Source: Peptostreptococcus russellii
Lineage (GTDB): Bacteria; Bacillota; Clostridia; Peptostreptococcales; Peptostreptococcaceae
Assembly (NCBI RefSeq): GCF_003012055.1
Contig: NZ_JYGE01000003.1
Coordinates: 62,001 to 126,000 of the forward strand
Reading direction: 5' to 3'
DNA length: 64,000 nucleotides
Position numbers and translations under genes: made by a program. Shown one piece after another: positions 10,770 through 20,741 of the stretch. Position 1 is the first letter of the stretch. Each line of letters opens with the position of its first letter. The notes under the pieces are model-generated. The model worked only from the letters and a program-made list of their open reading frames with translations, ran no database searches and was not told where the DNA came from.

Positions 10770-11921
10770 ATGCAGATACAGTTAAGCGGCATAGAATTAG
10801 TATTGTCACTTCTTGCATTTTTAGGAGTAGTGGCATTTATTATAGCTATCTATGTTTCATATAAATTTTTAAAGTTATATAGAAAAACACTACGTCAAAG
10901 TCAAATGACATTTCAAAAAATAGAGGAGAAAATATTTGAACCACATGTAGTTGTAATTGGTGGTGGAACTGGACAGTCAGTCTTTCTGAGAGGTTTAAAG
11001 CACGTTACCAAGAATATCACAGCAATAGTAACTGTTGCAGATGATGGAGGAGGATCTGGTGCACTTAGAGAGGATTTAGGAATGTTACCACCAGGAGATA
11101 TTAGAAATTGTCTCTTGGCTCTTGCAAATATTGAACCGACTATGAATGAAGTGATGCAGTATAGATTTCCAGAAGGAGCCCTAAAAGGACAGAGTTTTGG
11201 CAACTTATTTATAGCTGCTATGACTGGGCTTTATGATAACTTTGAAACAGCAGTATATAAGATGAGTCAAATTTTTGCTATAACTGGTAAAGTACTTCCA
11301 GTTACAATGGATGATATAAACTTAGTAGCTGAGCTAGAAAATGGTGAGGTTATAAAAGGAGAATCAAACATACCTACAGAAGCAAAAAAAATGGAAACAA
11401 AGATAAAAAGAATGAGTCTGGATAAAACAGATGTAAAACCATTGGATGAGGTAATAGCATCCATAAAAAATGCGGATGCAATAGTAATTGGACCAGGGAG
11501 TCTGTATACAAGTATCCTTCCAAATATATTGATGGATGATGTTGTGGATGCTCTTTCAACTACAAAGGCTCCTAAGATATATGTATGTAATATAATGACC
11601 CAACCAGGAGAAACAGATGGAAAAGATGTTTTAGATCATGTAAAAGTTTTGATAGAACACGCGGGCATTAATTTTATAGATTATGTAGTTTCAAATAATG
11701 AAAAACTTCCAGTAGGAGTGTTTGAAAGATACGCAAATGATGGAGCGGAATTAGTGTTATTAGATGATGCTCAAAAAGATGAACTAAATAGAATGGGAAT
11801 TACATATGTAGAACAGAAGTTAATAGAGATAAAAAATGGATATATAAGACATGATGCAGAGTTGGTATCTAACTCTGTAATGAAAATAGCAATAAAGCAC
11901 AGCTATACAAATAACATTTGA
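10770..11921 (+). CDS. yvcK: YvcK/CofD-like gluconeogenesis factor
   Basis: YvcK is a UDP-sugar-binding CofD-like protein needed for normal morphology and growth on gluconeogenic carbon sources in B. subtilis. The CofD-like fold is recognised from VVVIGGGTGQSVFLRGLK, VADDGGGSGALRE and PPGDIRNCLLALA. A hydrophobic N-terminal segment (residues about 10-33) predicts a membrane anchor. GGAGG lies just upstream of the ATG. It stands between rapZ and the Nudix gene with very short gaps, so the rapZ-yvcK-nudix-whiA block is probably cotranscribed. Confidence 0.95.
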   Translation: MQIQLSGIELVLSLLAFLGVVAFIIAIYVSYKFLKLYRKTLRQSQMTFQKIEEKIFEPHVVVIGGGTGQSVFLRGLKHVTKNITAIVTVADDGGGSGALREDLGMLPPGDIRNCLLALANIEPTMNEVMQYRFPEGALKGQSFGNLFIAAMTGLYDNFETAVYKMSQIFAITGKVLPVTMDDINLVAELENGEVIKGESNIPTEAKKMETKIKRMSLDKTDVKPLDEVIASIKNADAIVIGPGSLYTSILPNILMDDVVDALSTTKAPKIYVCNIMTQPGETDGKDVLDHVKVLIEHAGINFIDYVVSNNEKLPVGVFERYANDGAELVLLDDAQKDELNRMGITYVEQKLIEIKNGYIRHDAELVSNSVMKIAIKHSYTNNI

Positions 11922-11940
11922 TTTTGTGAGGAGTGATATT

Positions 11941-12372
11941 ATGAGAGAAGAGATAAGTGCAGGAGGTGTAGTTGTCCTTGGTAATACTATATTGCTACTG
12001 AGAAAATATAACGGGGACTGGGTTTTACCTAAGGGTAAAGTCGAAAAAGGTGAAAATCATGAACAGACTGCCTTAAGAGAGGTAAAAGAAGAAACCGGAG
12101 TAAAAGCCAGTATAGTAAAATACCTAGGGGAAATACATTACACTTATAAAGAAAACTGGGACCAACAAAAGGGAGTTCATAAAATAGTTTTTTGGTATTT
12201 AATGCATACTAAAAATATGGATACAGTACCACAGAGGGAAGAAGGATTTGTAGAAGCCAAGTTCGTACATATTGACAGAGTTTTGGATATTGCTAGATAT
12301 GATGATGAAAAAGAAATAATAAAAGTAGCCCTGAAAGAAATAGAAAAAGAAAACAAGAGGGATGCTAGATAA
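11941..12372 (+). CDS. Nudix hydrolase
   Basis: This is a small (143-residue) Nudix pyrophosphohydrolase. The Nudix box is perfect: it begins GKVEKGEN near residue 37 and ends REVKEETGV, matching GX5EX7REUXEEXGU. The substrate is unknown; short proteins of this type include MutT-like and Ap4A hydrolases. The frame can be read from a GTG at 11926, but that codon overlaps the GAGGAG Shine-Dalgarno (11928-11933) of ATG 11941, which I take as the start. Its stop codon overlaps the ATG of whiA by one base (TAATG), implying translational coupling. Confidence 0.88.
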   Translation: MREEISAGGVVVLGNTILLLRKYNGDWVLPKGKVEKGENHEQTALREVKEETGVKASIVKYLGEIHYTYKENWDQQKGVHKIVFWYLMHTKNMDTVPQREEGFVEAKFVHIDRVLDIARYDDEKEIIKVALKEIEKENKRDAR

Positions 12373-13340
12373 TGTCTTTTTCAACAGATACTAAAAGTGA
12401 ATTATCCAGAATAGAAAATAAAGAAAGACGTTTAGATTTGGCTGAACTTTCCGCAATAGTAAGAAACTCAGGGACTATACAGTTATCTGGAAATATGCAG
12501 ATAAGCCTTAAAATTACGACTGAGTTAAATGCAATAGCTCGAAAAGTGTTTAAGATATTAAAAAACAACTTCGATATAAATACTAGTATCACTGTAAATA
12601 AAAATCAAATGTTAAAAAGAAATAATAGCTATGTACTGACTGTAACACCAGAAATGGGTGCAAGTGATTTATTGATTAAGCTAGGAATATTAAAAAGTGG
12701 AAATAGTTTTTTCCCAAGAAATGATGTTCCTTCAGAAATTGTAAGAGAGGCCGATGAAGCAAATGCCTATATAAGAGGTGCTTTTTTAGGCAGTGGATCT
12801 ATAAATGATCCTGAAAAAAATTATCATATGGAGTTTGTAACAAACAATGAAGATTATTCCTATGAACTTAGTGATTTAATAAATTCTATGGGATTTCATA
12901 GCAAGATAGTTGAAAGAAAGAATAATTATGTAGTTTATCTTAAAGAGAGTGAACAAATTTCAGATCTTTTGACAATAATGGGAGCAAATAGTGCTATGTT
13001 TGTACTTCAAAATGCCAAGATAGTCAAAGATATGAGAAATAAGGTAAATAGAATAGTAAACTGTGAGACAGCGAACCTATCTAAAACAGTAGATGCTGCA
13101 GTAAGACAGGTTGAAAGTATACTAATAATACAAAAGACGATAGGTATAAGTAAGTTACCAGCAAACCTACAAGAGCTTGCAATGCTGAGAATGGAATATG
13201 CAGATATGAGCCTCAAGGAATTGGGAGAAAATCTACATCCTCCACTTGGAAAATCTGGAGTTAATCATAGATTTAAGAAAATAGAAGAGATTGCAGATCG
13301 TTATAGAGATCAAGTCGCACCAGAAGAGCTATTTAGATAG
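12372..13340 (+). CDS. whiA: DNA-binding protein WhiA
   Basis: WhiA is a conserved Gram-positive DNA-binding protein combining a LAGLIDADG-like fold with a C-terminal helix-turn-helix. It controls sporulation in actinobacteria, and affects cell division and chromosome organisation in Bacillus. The 322-residue length is normal. The conserved [24 protein letters not shown] is near residue 135, and the HTH segment [23 protein letters not shown] lies close to the C-terminus. It starts on the last base of the Nudix stop codon. The final codons encode part of a transcription terminator stem. Confidence 0.95.
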   Translation: MSFSTDTKSELSRIENKERRLDLAELSAIVRNSGTIQLSGNMQISLKITTELNAIARKVFKILKNNFDINTSITVNKNQMLKRNNSYVLTVTPEMGASDLLIKLGILKSGNSFFPRNDVPSEIVREADEANAYIRGAFLGSGSINDPEKNYHMEFVTNNEDYSYELSDLINSMGFHSKIVERKNNYVVYLKESEQISDLLTIMGANSAMFVLQNAKIVKDMRNKVNRIVNCETANLSKTVDAAVRQVESILIIQKTIGISKLPANLQELAMLRMEYADMSLKELGENLHPPLGKSGVNHRFKKIEEIADRYRDQVAPEELFR

Positions 13341-13363
13341 GTCCAGTGCGACTTATTTTTTTG
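13312..13363 (+). terminator. Terminator whose 5' arm lies inside whiA
   Basis: AAGTCGCAC (13312-13320, within the last codons of whiA) pairs perfectly with GTGCGACTT (13346-13354), which is followed by a run of eight T. The 25-nt loop contains the whiA stop codon. The rest of the gap to dnaE is AT-rich. Confidence 0.7.
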
Positions 13364-13396
13364 CCTTGAATAAATTCTAGGATTTAAGCTTATAAT

Positions 13397-13426
13397 TAGG
13401 CATTTTTTACAAACTAAGTGTATAAT
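13397..13426 (+). promoter_or_regulatory. Possible dnaE promoter
   Basis: TATAAT at 13421-13426 is preceded at 18 nt by TAGGCA (13397-13402), a weak match to TTGACA. This would give a leader of about 220 nt before dnaE. Confidence 0.35.
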
Positions 13427-13651
13427 AGTATGGTGAATATATTTTATAAAAATGATATAGTAAAGATGATTGATAGACTTGGAGTAAATGCTTGAAATAA
13501 AAAGCAAGAAAAATAGTATTTCATAGACATTAAAATAAAGATAAGTTATTTACAAAATATTTTGATAGATAGAGTTATTAGTGGAATTTATTAAAAAATT
13601 AAAAATAAAAGAGATTAAATAGAAAGTGTAGAGTTAAGAAAGGAGGAAATA

Positions 13652-16600
13652 ATGGGAAATATAATAAATAATGAAGATCTTGAAGAAAGTGTTATAGAGA
13701 AGAAAAATAGGGATTTTTCTCACTTACATGTTCATACAGAATATAGTTTATTAGATGGGTTTTCTAGGCTAAAGTGGCTTATTCCAAGGGTCAAGGAGCT
13801 TGGAATGACTTCTTGTGCAATTACTGATCACGGCTCTATGTTTGGAGTAGTTGATTTTTATAAAAGTTGTAAGAAAGAAGGTATAAAGCCAATAATAGGT
13901 TGTGAAGTCTATATAGCGTCAAGATCTATGACAGACAAAGACCCTAATCTAGATAAGTACTCATCGCATCTTATATTATTAGCTGAAAATAATGAAGGTT
14001 ATAAGAATCTAATAAAAATAGTATCCGATTCTTATGTAGATGGATTTTATTATAAACCTAGAACAGATAAAGAACAGTTGAGAAAGTATTCCAATGGAAT
14101 AATATGTTTGTCAGCCTGTTTAAATGGTGAAATTCCAAAGGCACTTTTACAAAGAAATTATGATTTGGCTAGAGATTTAGCACTTGAATATAGGGATATA
14201 TTTGGAAAAGATAATTTCTTTCTTGAAATACAAGATCATAAGCTGGCAGAAGATAAAGAAGTAAATGCTGGAATACTTAAAATATCAAAAGAACTGGATA
14301 TTCCAATGGTAGCCACAAATGACTCTCATTATGTAAATAGGGAGGACGCTAAGAATCATGATGCATTACTGTGCATACAGATGCAAAAGACTATAGATGA
14401 TCCTAGTAGAATGAAGTTTCCAAATGATGAGTTTTATATAAAATCTAGAGAAGAAATGGAAGAGTTATTTCCATTTGCTCCAGAGGCAATTGATAATACT
14501 CTAAAAATAGCAGATAGGTGTAATGTTGAGTTTGATTTTGATACCTACCATATTCCATCTTTTGATGTACCAGATGGTCTCACTCCTTTAGAATATTTGA
14601 AAAAATTATGTTATGAAGGGCTTTATGAAAGATATACTGAGCCAACAAAAGAAGAAATAGACAGATTGGAATATGAAATAAATGTAATATCTGGTATGGG
14701 ATATATAGAGTACTTTCTTATAGTATGGGATTTTATAGACTTTGCAAAGAAAAATAATATAATGGTTGGACCAGGAAGAGGTTCAGCAGCAGGATCAATA
14801 GTTGCCTATACTCTTAAAATAACAGATATAGATCCTATTAAATATAATTTATTGTTTGAGCGTTTTTTGAATCCTGAAAGAGTTACTATGCCCGATATAG
14901 ATATAGACTTTTGCTATGAAAGAAGAGAAGAAGTAATTGATTATGTAAAAGAAAAGTATGGAAAAGATCATGTAGCTCAGATTATTACTTTTGGTACTAT
15001 GGGGGCTAAGTTAGCTATTCGAGATGTTGGAAGAGTAATGGATGTATCTTACAATAAAGTAGATTCTATAGCAAAAGAAATTCCATTTGCACTAGGAATG
15101 ACTATAGATAAAGCCTTTGATATCAATCCAAACCTTGTGAGTATGTATGAAAGTGATGTAGAGGTTAAGGAAATAATTGATACATCTAAAAAAATGGAAG
15201 GTATGTTAAGACATGCATCTACTCATGCAGCGGGTGTTGTAATATCTAAAAATCCGGTATATGAGTATGTACCCCTATATAAAAATCAAGACTCGATAAC
15301 AACTCAATTTACTATGACTACGCTTGAAGAGTTGGGTCTTTTGAAAATGGACTTTCTTGGCCTTAGAACACTGACAGTTATAAGAGATGCACTAGACCTT
15401 ATAGAGCTTAATAGAGAAAAGAAGGGATATACTGAGTATATTAATTTTTCAAAGATGGAATATGATGATCCAAAGGTTTTTGAACAGCTGTCTCAAGGAA
15501 ATACACTGGGGGTATTTCAGTTGGAAAGTAGCGGTATGAGAAACTTCATGAAACAGTTAAAGCCAAATAGCTTTGAAGATATTGTGGCTGGAATATCCTT
15601 ATTTAGACCAGGCCCAATGGATTCTATACCAACCTATATAGAATGCAAGCATAACCCTGAAAAGGTAACTTATATGCATGAAAAATTAAAGCCAATACTT
15701 GAAGTTACTTATGGCTGCCTTGTTTATCAGGAACAGGTAATGCAGGTGGTTAGAGACCTAGGTGGATATAGCTTTGGGCGAAGTGACCTTGTAAGACGTG
15801 CTATGAGTAAAAAGAAGATGGATGTAATGGAAGAGGAACGTCAGTACTTTATATATGGGAAATTGGATGCTGACGGAAATACAGAAATTCCAGGATGTGT
15901 TGGGAATGGAGTTCCTGAAGATGTAGCCAATCAGATATTTGATGATATGATAGATTTTGCGAAATATGCCTTTAATAAATCACATGCAGCTGCATATGGA
16001 GTTTTGGCATATGAAACTGCTTACCTTAAGACTTACTATCCAGTAGAGTTTATGGCAGCTCTTATGACTTCAGTAATGGGAAATACGGACAAGGTTGTAG
16101 AATATATCAGGGAATGTGAAGCAATAGGGATAGATGTTTTAGCACCAGATATAAATAAGTCGTACTCAAAATTCTCTGTTGATGATAAATGTATTAGATT
16201 CGGTTTGGCAGCAGTAAAAAATGTTGGTTCAAATGTAATTGATAGTATAGTTAAAGAAAGAGAAGCTGCTGGAGAATTTACAGACTTTACCAATATGCTT
16301 AAAAGACTAGATTCAAAACTAACAAATAAAAGGGTAATTGAAAGCTTGATAAAGTGTGGAGCATTTGATTCTATGGGAGAAAATAGAGCAACTCTTATGT
16401 TTGGTTTTGAGGATTTACTTGAAAGTATTAATAGTGATAGGAAGAAAAATGTTGAAGGTCAAATATCTTTATTTGAAATAGCAGCAGATAATAATGAAGA
16501 GACAATAGAAGAAGAAGCTCCTCTTAAATTTATTCCTGAATATAAAGAAAAGATAAAGCTGGATATGGAAAAAGAAGTGCTAGGGGTATATGTTACAGGA

Positions 16601-17266
16601 CATCCTTTGGCGGAATATGGAGAAGTGCTTTCCAAAAAAACATCAATAGACAATGGAGAAATCAATAAACTAAGAGAAGAACCAGAAAAACTTCAAGAGT
16701 TAAATGATCAAGAAAATATTATTGGTGGAATGATTATAGGAAAAAGAATGTTGAGCACTAAAAGAAATGAATTAATGGCATTTATAACAGTGGAAGATTT
16801 GTATGGAAGTATTGATATGGTAGTATTTCCAAATGTATTGAAAAAGTACCAAAATTTATTAAATGAGGATTCAATAATTTTAGTAAAGGGAAAAACTAGT
16901 GTTAGAGGAGATGATGATGTATCTTTTATAGCAAATAGTATAAAGGATATAGAAGATGATAGTCCATTTGAGGAAAAAAAAGATAATGGATTTAGATATT
17001 ATAATACTAAAAAAAGAAATCTTGGAACAGGTAGAAAATTATTTATAAGAATAGACTCTATGCAAAATGAAGAATTGGTAAATGAAATTTATGATGTTAT
17101 TAGAAATAATCAAGGAACAGATACTGTGGTATTATTTCCGACTGATGAAAACAAAAATGGAAGCAAGAAAACATATCAATTATCAGGACTAGGAGTCTAT
17201 GCAGATGAAAAAGTAAAAGATGAGCTAATTAATTTTTTAGCAGAATCAGATGTGATAATTAAATAA
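13652..17266 (+). CDS. dnaE: DNA polymerase III alpha subunit (DnaE type)
   Basis: This is the DnaE-type replicative C-family polymerase; low-GC Firmicutes normally also carry PolC, which is not in this window. At 1204 residues it has the family's length. It begins with a PHP domain (HLHVHTEYSLLDGFSRLKW, residues about 22-40), carries the polymerase catalytic aspartates in PDIDIDFCYERREEV near 415, the fingers motif FGTMGAKLAIRDVGRV, and a C-terminal OB-fold region (IIGGMIIGKRM). AAAGGAGG lies upstream of the ATG. It has its own terminator and is probably transcribed separately from whiA. Confidence 0.96.
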   Translation: MGNIINNEDLEESVIEKKNRDFSHLHVHTEYSLLDGFSRLKWLIPRVKELGMTSCAITDHGSMFGVVDFYKSCKKEGIKPIIGCEVYIASRSMTDKDPNLDKYSSHLILLAENNEGYKNLIKIVSDSYVDGFYYKPRTDKEQLRKYSNGIICLSACLNGEIPKALLQRNYDLARDLALEYRDIFGKDNFFLEIQDHKLAEDKEVNAGILKISKELDIPMVATNDSHYVNREDAKNHDALLCIQMQKTIDDPSRMKFPNDEFYIKSREEMEELFPFAPEAIDNTLKIADRCNVEFDFDTYHIPSFDVPDGLTPLEYLKKLCYEGLYERYTEPTKEEIDRLEYEINVISGMGYIEYFLIVWDFIDFAKKNNIMVGPGRGSAAGSIVAYTLKITDIDPIKYNLLFERFLNPERVTMPDIDIDFCYERREEVIDYVKEKYGKDHVAQIITFGTMGAKLAIRDVGRVMDVSYNKVDSIAKEIPFALGMTIDKAFDINPNLVSMYESDVEVKEIIDTSKKMEGMLRHASTHAAGVVISKNPVYEYVPLYKNQDSITTQFTMTTLEELGLLKMDFLGLRTLTVIRDALDLIELNREKKGYTEYINFSKMEYDDPKVFEQLSQGNTLGVFQLESSGMRNFMKQLKPNSFEDIVAGISLFRPGPMDSIPTYIECKHNPEKVTYMHEKLKPILEVTYGCLVYQEQVMQVVRDLGGYSFGRSDLVRRAMSKKKMDVMEEERQYFIYGKLDADGNTEIPGCVGNGVPEDVANQIFDDMIDFAKYAFNKSHAAAYGVLAYETAYLKTYYPVEFMAALMTSVMGNTDKVVEYIRECEAIGIDVLAPDINKSYSKFSVDDKCIRFGLAAVKNVGSNVIDSIVKEREAAGEFTDFTNMLKRLDSKLTNKRVIESLIKCGAFDSMGENRATLMFGFEDLLESINSDRKKNVEGQISLFEIAADNNEETIEEEAPLKFIPEYKEKIKLDMEKEVLGVYVTGHPLAEYGEVLSKKTSIDNGEINKLREEPEKLQELNDQENIIGGMIIGKRMLSTKRNELMAFITVEDLYGSIDMVVFPNVLKKYQNLLNEDSIILVKGKTSVRGDDDVSFIANSIKDIEDDSPFEEKKDNGFRYYNTKKRNLGTGRKLFIRIDSMQNEELVNEIYDVIRNNQGTDTVVLFPTDENKNGSKKTYQLSGLGVYADEKVKDELINFLAESDVIIK

Positions 17267-17277
17267 AAATAAAAAAT

Positions 17278-17310
17278 AGATAGTAAGTTTAAACTTACTG
17301 TCTTTTTTTT
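17278..17310 (+). terminator. Intrinsic terminator after dnaE
   Basis: AGATAGTAAG (17278-17287) pairs with CTTACTGTCT (17294-17303) around TTTAAA, with one G-U pair, followed by eight T. Confidence 0.9.
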
Positions 17311-17460
17311 ATATAAAAAATATAACAATTATGAATATAAAAGAATCTTTATTTAGTTTCATAAAATAGATATAATAAATTAAAATCATACTATGAAAAC
17401 AATATCCTTATTTAAAAAGGCAAAAACTCCTAAAATTAATGTAAAAATATGGTAAAGCTA

Positions 17461-17489
17461 TTCTTTAAATCCTTATATTATGTTATAAT
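17461..17489 (+). promoter_or_regulatory. pfkA promoter with extended -10
   Basis: TGTTATAAT (17481-17489) is an extended -10 element (TGnTATAAT). The -35 region TTCTTT at 17-nt spacing is poor, as often seen with extended -10 promoters. Initiation would fall near 17496, which is exactly where the leader's first stem begins. Confidence 0.6.
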
Positions 17490-17495
17490 AACAAA

Positions 17496-17657
17496 AGATG
17501 CAATCCCAATATTTTTTTAACCATTATGGGCTATTGAGTGTACGGCGGGGACTTTATATGTCCCTAGAAAAATGGATTGCATATTAAATTGTTATGTAAT
17601 TTGAGTAAATTAGTTATAGATTAGGTTATTTGCTAATGCAATAGGAGGAAGATATAT
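17496..17657 (+). ncRNA. Structured 5' leader of pfkA, candidate cis-regulatory RNA
   Basis: The leader starts with ATGCAATCC (17498-17506), which pairs perfectly with GGATTGCAT (17574-17582) to enclose a 67-nt domain. Inside is a GGGAC (17548-17552) / GTCCC (17560-17564) hairpin and a possible CAATA/TATTG pairing (17507-17511 with 17532-17536). A second copy of ATGCAAT (17636-17642) directly abuts the AGGAGG Shine-Dalgarno (17643-17648), so the strand ATTGCAT (17576-17582) could pair with either copy. No intrinsic terminator is visible in the leader, so any control would more likely be translational. I do not recognise it as a known riboswitch class. Confidence 0.5.
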
Positions 17658-18626
17658 ATGAAAGCAATTGGTATTTTAACTAGTGGAGGAGACGCTCCAG
17701 GAATGAATGCAGCTATAAGAGCTGTTGTTAGAACTGCTATATATTATGGATATAAGGTTTATGGAATTGAAAAGGGCTACAAAGGGCTTTTAGACGAAGA
17801 ATTTGTTGAGATGGATTTATCTTCAGTAGGAGATATTATTCAAAGAGGCGGTACTGTCTTAAAATCTTCTAGATGTGATGAGTTTAAAACTCCAGAAGGA
17901 AGAGAAAAAGCCGTAGAGATTTTAGAAAACTATGGAATAGGAAGCTTAATTGTAATTGGTGGAGATGGATCATTTACAGGTGCAAAGATGCTTAGTAACC
18001 TTGGGGTTGCCACTATAGGCATACCTGGCACTATTGATAATGATCTTGCTTATACTGATTATACAATAGGATTTGATACAGCTATGAATACTGTAATAGA
18101 TGCTATAAGTAAGATTAGAGATACCTCATCTTCTCATGATAGAGTAAATATTGTAGAAGTAATGGGTAGAAACTGTGGGGATTTAGCGCTTTACTCAGGC
18201 CTTGCAGGTGGTGCCGAAACGATTATAGTTCCAGAGATGGAAATAAGAACTGATGAAATAGTAAATAAATTAAAGACAACACAAAAAAGAGGAAAAAAAC
18301 ACAGCATAATAGTATTAGCAGAAGGTGCTGATATTGATGGTGGTGCTTTGGCTCTTAAGAAAATATTAACAGAAGAAGATCATGCCGATGTAAGAGTAAC
18401 TGTACTTGGACATGTTCAAAGAGGTGGCTCTCCATCATCATTTGATAGAATACTTGCAAGTAGACTTGGAAATAAAGCTGTGGAACTTTTAATAGCAGGT
18501 AAATCAGCTAGAGTTGTGGGTATGAAAGACAATAAGATTATAGATATGGATATTGAAGAAGCACTATCAATGGAAAAAGAGTTCGATGTAGATATATATG
18601 AAATGGCAAAGGTTCTATCTATATAG
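17658..18626 (+). CDS. pfkA: ATP-dependent 6-phosphofructokinase
   Basis: This enzyme phosphorylates fructose 6-phosphate to fructose 1,6-bisphosphate, the committed step of glycolysis. At 322 residues it is a standard bacterial PfkA. Visible are the ATP-binding [18 protein letters not shown] at the N-terminus, GGDGSFTGA near residue 103, the catalytic PGTIDNDL near 125 with GFDTAMN following, and [18 protein letters not shown] lies 9 nt before the ATG. It has its own extended -10 promoter and a structured leader. pyk follows after 107 nt, a conserved glycolytic pairing. Confidence 0.97.
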   Translation: MKAIGILTSGGDAPGMNAAIRAVVRTAIYYGYKVYGIEKGYKGLLDEEFVEMDLSSVGDIIQRGGTVLKSSRCDEFKTPEGREKAVEILENYGIGSLIVIGGDGSFTGAKMLSNLGVATIGIPGTIDNDLAYTDYTIGFDTAMNTVIDAISKIRDTSSSHDRVNIVEVMGRNCGDLALYSGLAGGAETIIVPEMEIRTDEIVNKLKTTQKRGKKHSIIVLAEGADIDGGALALKKILTEEDHADVRVTVLGHVQRGGSPSSFDRILASRLGNKAVELLIAGKSARVVGMKDNKIIDMDIEEALSMEKEFDVDIYEMAKVLSI

Positions 18627-18672
18627 TTGTCAGATTATATAAATTGACAGAGAAGAGTATTATGAAGATATA

Positions 18673-18710
18673 AAATTGAGTATAGGCGAGTTATTTGATA
18701 AGCTCAATTT
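18673..18710 (+). other. Inverted repeat between pfkA and pyk
   Basis: AAATTGAG (18673-18680) and CTCAATTT (18703-18710) form an 8-bp stem with a 22-nt loop. No T-run follows, so it is not a standard terminator; it may be an mRNA processing or stability element in the pyk leader. Confidence 0.35.
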
Positions 18711-18733
18711 AGTTTAAATTAGAGGTGATTATG

Positions 18734-20470
18734 ATGGTAAAATTTAAGAAAACTAAAATAGTATGTACAATGGGTCCAGCTACAGATTCAGATGAAATAT
18801 TGGGACAGCTGGTATTAAATGGTTTGAATGTATGTAGATTCAATTTTTCTCATGGCTCACATGAAGAACACAAGATAAGAATGGACCGTACAAAGAGAAT
18901 AAGAGAAGAATTAAATGAGCCAATCGCAATATTATTAGATACAAAGGGACCAGAAATAAGAACTGGAGATTTTGAAGAATCAATAATACTAGAAGAAGGC
19001 GAAAAGTTTGTAATTACAATGGATGATTGTATAGGTAATAAAGAAAGATGTACAGTATCGTATAAGGGTATGGTAGATGATGTTAAACTAGGAGATACTA
19101 TACTTATAGATGACGGTCTAGTGGCTTTAAAGATAGTAGAAATAAAGGGAAATGATATAATTACAGTTGTAGAAAACTCAGGAAAAGTTTCTTCTAAAAA
19201 GGGAGTAAACCTACCTGGTGTAGTAATAAATTTACCAGCAGTTACAGATAAAGATATATCTGATATAAAGTTTGGTATAGAACAAGGTATTGATTTTATA
19301 GCAGCATCTTTTGTAAGAAAAGCGGCTGATGTTATAGAAATAAGAAAAATATTAGAAGAAAACAATGCTTCAGATATTCAGATTATATCTAAGATAGAAA
19401 ATCAAGAGGGCGTTGAAAACATAAACTCTATACTACAGGTATCTGATGGTATTATGGTAGCAAGAGGAGATATGGGTGTTGAGATACCTAGTGAAGAAGT
19501 TCCAATAGTACAGAAGATGATAATCAAAAAATGTAATGAAGTATCTAAGCCTGTAATCACAGCAACTCAGATGATGGATTCTATGATTAGAAATCCTAGA
19601 CCCACAAGAGCTGAAGTAGCTGATGTTGCAAATGCTATTTATGATGGTACAGATGCAATTATGTTGTCAGGTGAAACAGCTGCAGGTAAATATCCAATAG
19701 AAGCCGTTAAGACAATGAATAGAATTGCAATAAGAACTGAAGAAACACTTGAATACAAGGTTGAGGCAAAATATGCATACAATAGAGGAATAACTGTAAC
19801 AGATGCTATAAGTCATGCAACTTGTACTACAGCTATGGATCTAGAGGCTCAGGCTATAATTACTTGTACATCTTCAGGATATACTACAAAGATGGTATCA
19901 AAGTTTAGACCACAAGCTCCAATAATAGCGGCAACTCAGAGTGATAAGGTAATGAGAAAATTATCACTAAACTGGGGAACATATCCAGTTAAGAGCGAAC
20001 TAGGAGAAAATACTGATGAAGTTGTAAAGGCTTCTATTTTAGCTACAAGAGAGGCAGGATTTGCAAATTCTGGTGATACTGTTGTAGTTACAGCAGGTGT
20101 TCCAGTAGGTAAGACTGGAAAGACTAATCTAATAAAGGTAAGTGTAATAGCAGACTTTTTAGGTAGAGGTATAGGAATTGGTGATGAGGCAGTAGAAGGT
20201 GTAGCAAGAGTTGTAAAGCCAGGTGAAGATTGCCCAGAATTCAATGAAGGTGATATATTAGTAACTATTGGAACAGATAGAGAAATGGTTAAGTACATGG
20301 AAAAAGCTAGTGCAATAGTAACTGAAACAGGTGGAATGACATCACATGCTGCAATAGCAGGAATAAACTTAAAGACTCCAGTAGTTGTATCAGTAGAGAA
20401 TATAACAAGCAAGCTTAAGAGTGGAGAAAAAATTAGAGTAGAAGCATCAAGTGGTGCTATAACAAGATAG
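18734..20470 (+). CDS. pyk: Pyruvate kinase with C-terminal PEP-utilizer domain
   Basis: Pyruvate kinase converts PEP and ADP to pyruvate and ATP. It has the N-terminal TKIVCTMGPA, the catalytic loop IMVARGDMGVEIP near residue 235, and TRAEVADVANAI. The C-terminal ~100 residues add a PEP-utilising mobile domain (ETGGMTSHAAIAGI), the longer form typical of many Firmicutes. The frame opens at GTG 18725, but AGAGGTGA (18721-18728) best serves ATG 18734, giving 578 residues beginning MVKFKKTK. It is followed by a strong terminator. Confidence 0.96.
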   Translation: MVKFKKTKIVCTMGPATDSDEILGQLVLNGLNVCRFNFSHGSHEEHKIRMDRTKRIREELNEPIAILLDTKGPEIRTGDFEESIILEEGEKFVITMDDCIGNKERCTVSYKGMVDDVKLGDTILIDDGLVALKIVEIKGNDIITVVENSGKVSSKKGVNLPGVVINLPAVTDKDISDIKFGIEQGIDFIAASFVRKAADVIEIRKILEENNASDIQIISKIENQEGVENINSILQVSDGIMVARGDMGVEIPSEEVPIVQKMIIKKCNEVSKPVITATQMMDSMIRNPRPTRAEVADVANAIYDGTDAIMLSGETAAGKYPIEAVKTMNRIAIRTEETLEYKVEAKYAYNRGITVTDAISHATCTTAMDLEAQAIITCTSSGYTTKMVSKFRPQAPIIAATQSDKVMRKLSLNWGTYPVKSELGENTDEVVKASILATREAGFANSGDTVVVTAGVPVGKTGKTNLIKVSVIADFLGRGIGIGDEAVEGVARVVKPGEDCPEFNEGDILVTIGTDREMVKYMEKASAIVTETGGMTSHAAIAGINLKTPVVVSVENITSKLKSGEKIRVEASSGAITR

Positions 20471-20499
20471 TAATGTATAAACTATAATTAATAATTATT

Positions 20500-20553
20500 A
20501 AAAAGCTGTTGTAATATAGATTGTATCTGTATTTACAATGGCTTTTTATTTTT
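20500..20553 (+). terminator. Intrinsic terminator after pyk
   Basis: AAAAAGCTGTTGTAA (20500-20514) pairs with TTACAATGGCTTTTT (20533-20547) with two G-U pairs. A T-rich tail follows. Confidence 0.88.
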
Positions 20554-20741
20554 ATGAAAATAGATTATAATAGATTAATGCAAAGAATAATAAAAAGCTA
20601 ATAGCTATCGAAGCAGTTGGCAAATATAAAAGAGATAATAAATATTGAAAGAGCTAGCATAGACATAGATTATAGAGTAAAATATAAAAAGTGGATTTTA
20701 AAAAATTGATAGATTTAATATATATAAGGATTGGTGCAAAA

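Noticed and set aside
12372-12592. Minus-strand open frame opposite the whiA start.
   Set aside because: It is a shadow of whiA in an opposing frame with no ribosome site or recognisable domain.
17496-17582. pfkA leader considered as a known riboswitch (purine, ZTP, fluoride, preQ1, c-di-GMP, guanidine) or as 6S RNA.
   Set aside because: None of the consensus core sequences of those classes could be matched by eye.
18850-20412. Long minus-strand open frames of 171 and 158 codons opposite pyk.
   Set aside because: They lie fully inside a well-conserved gene, are Ser/Thr/Pro-biased as expected for antisense of an AT-rich gene, and lack ribosome sites.
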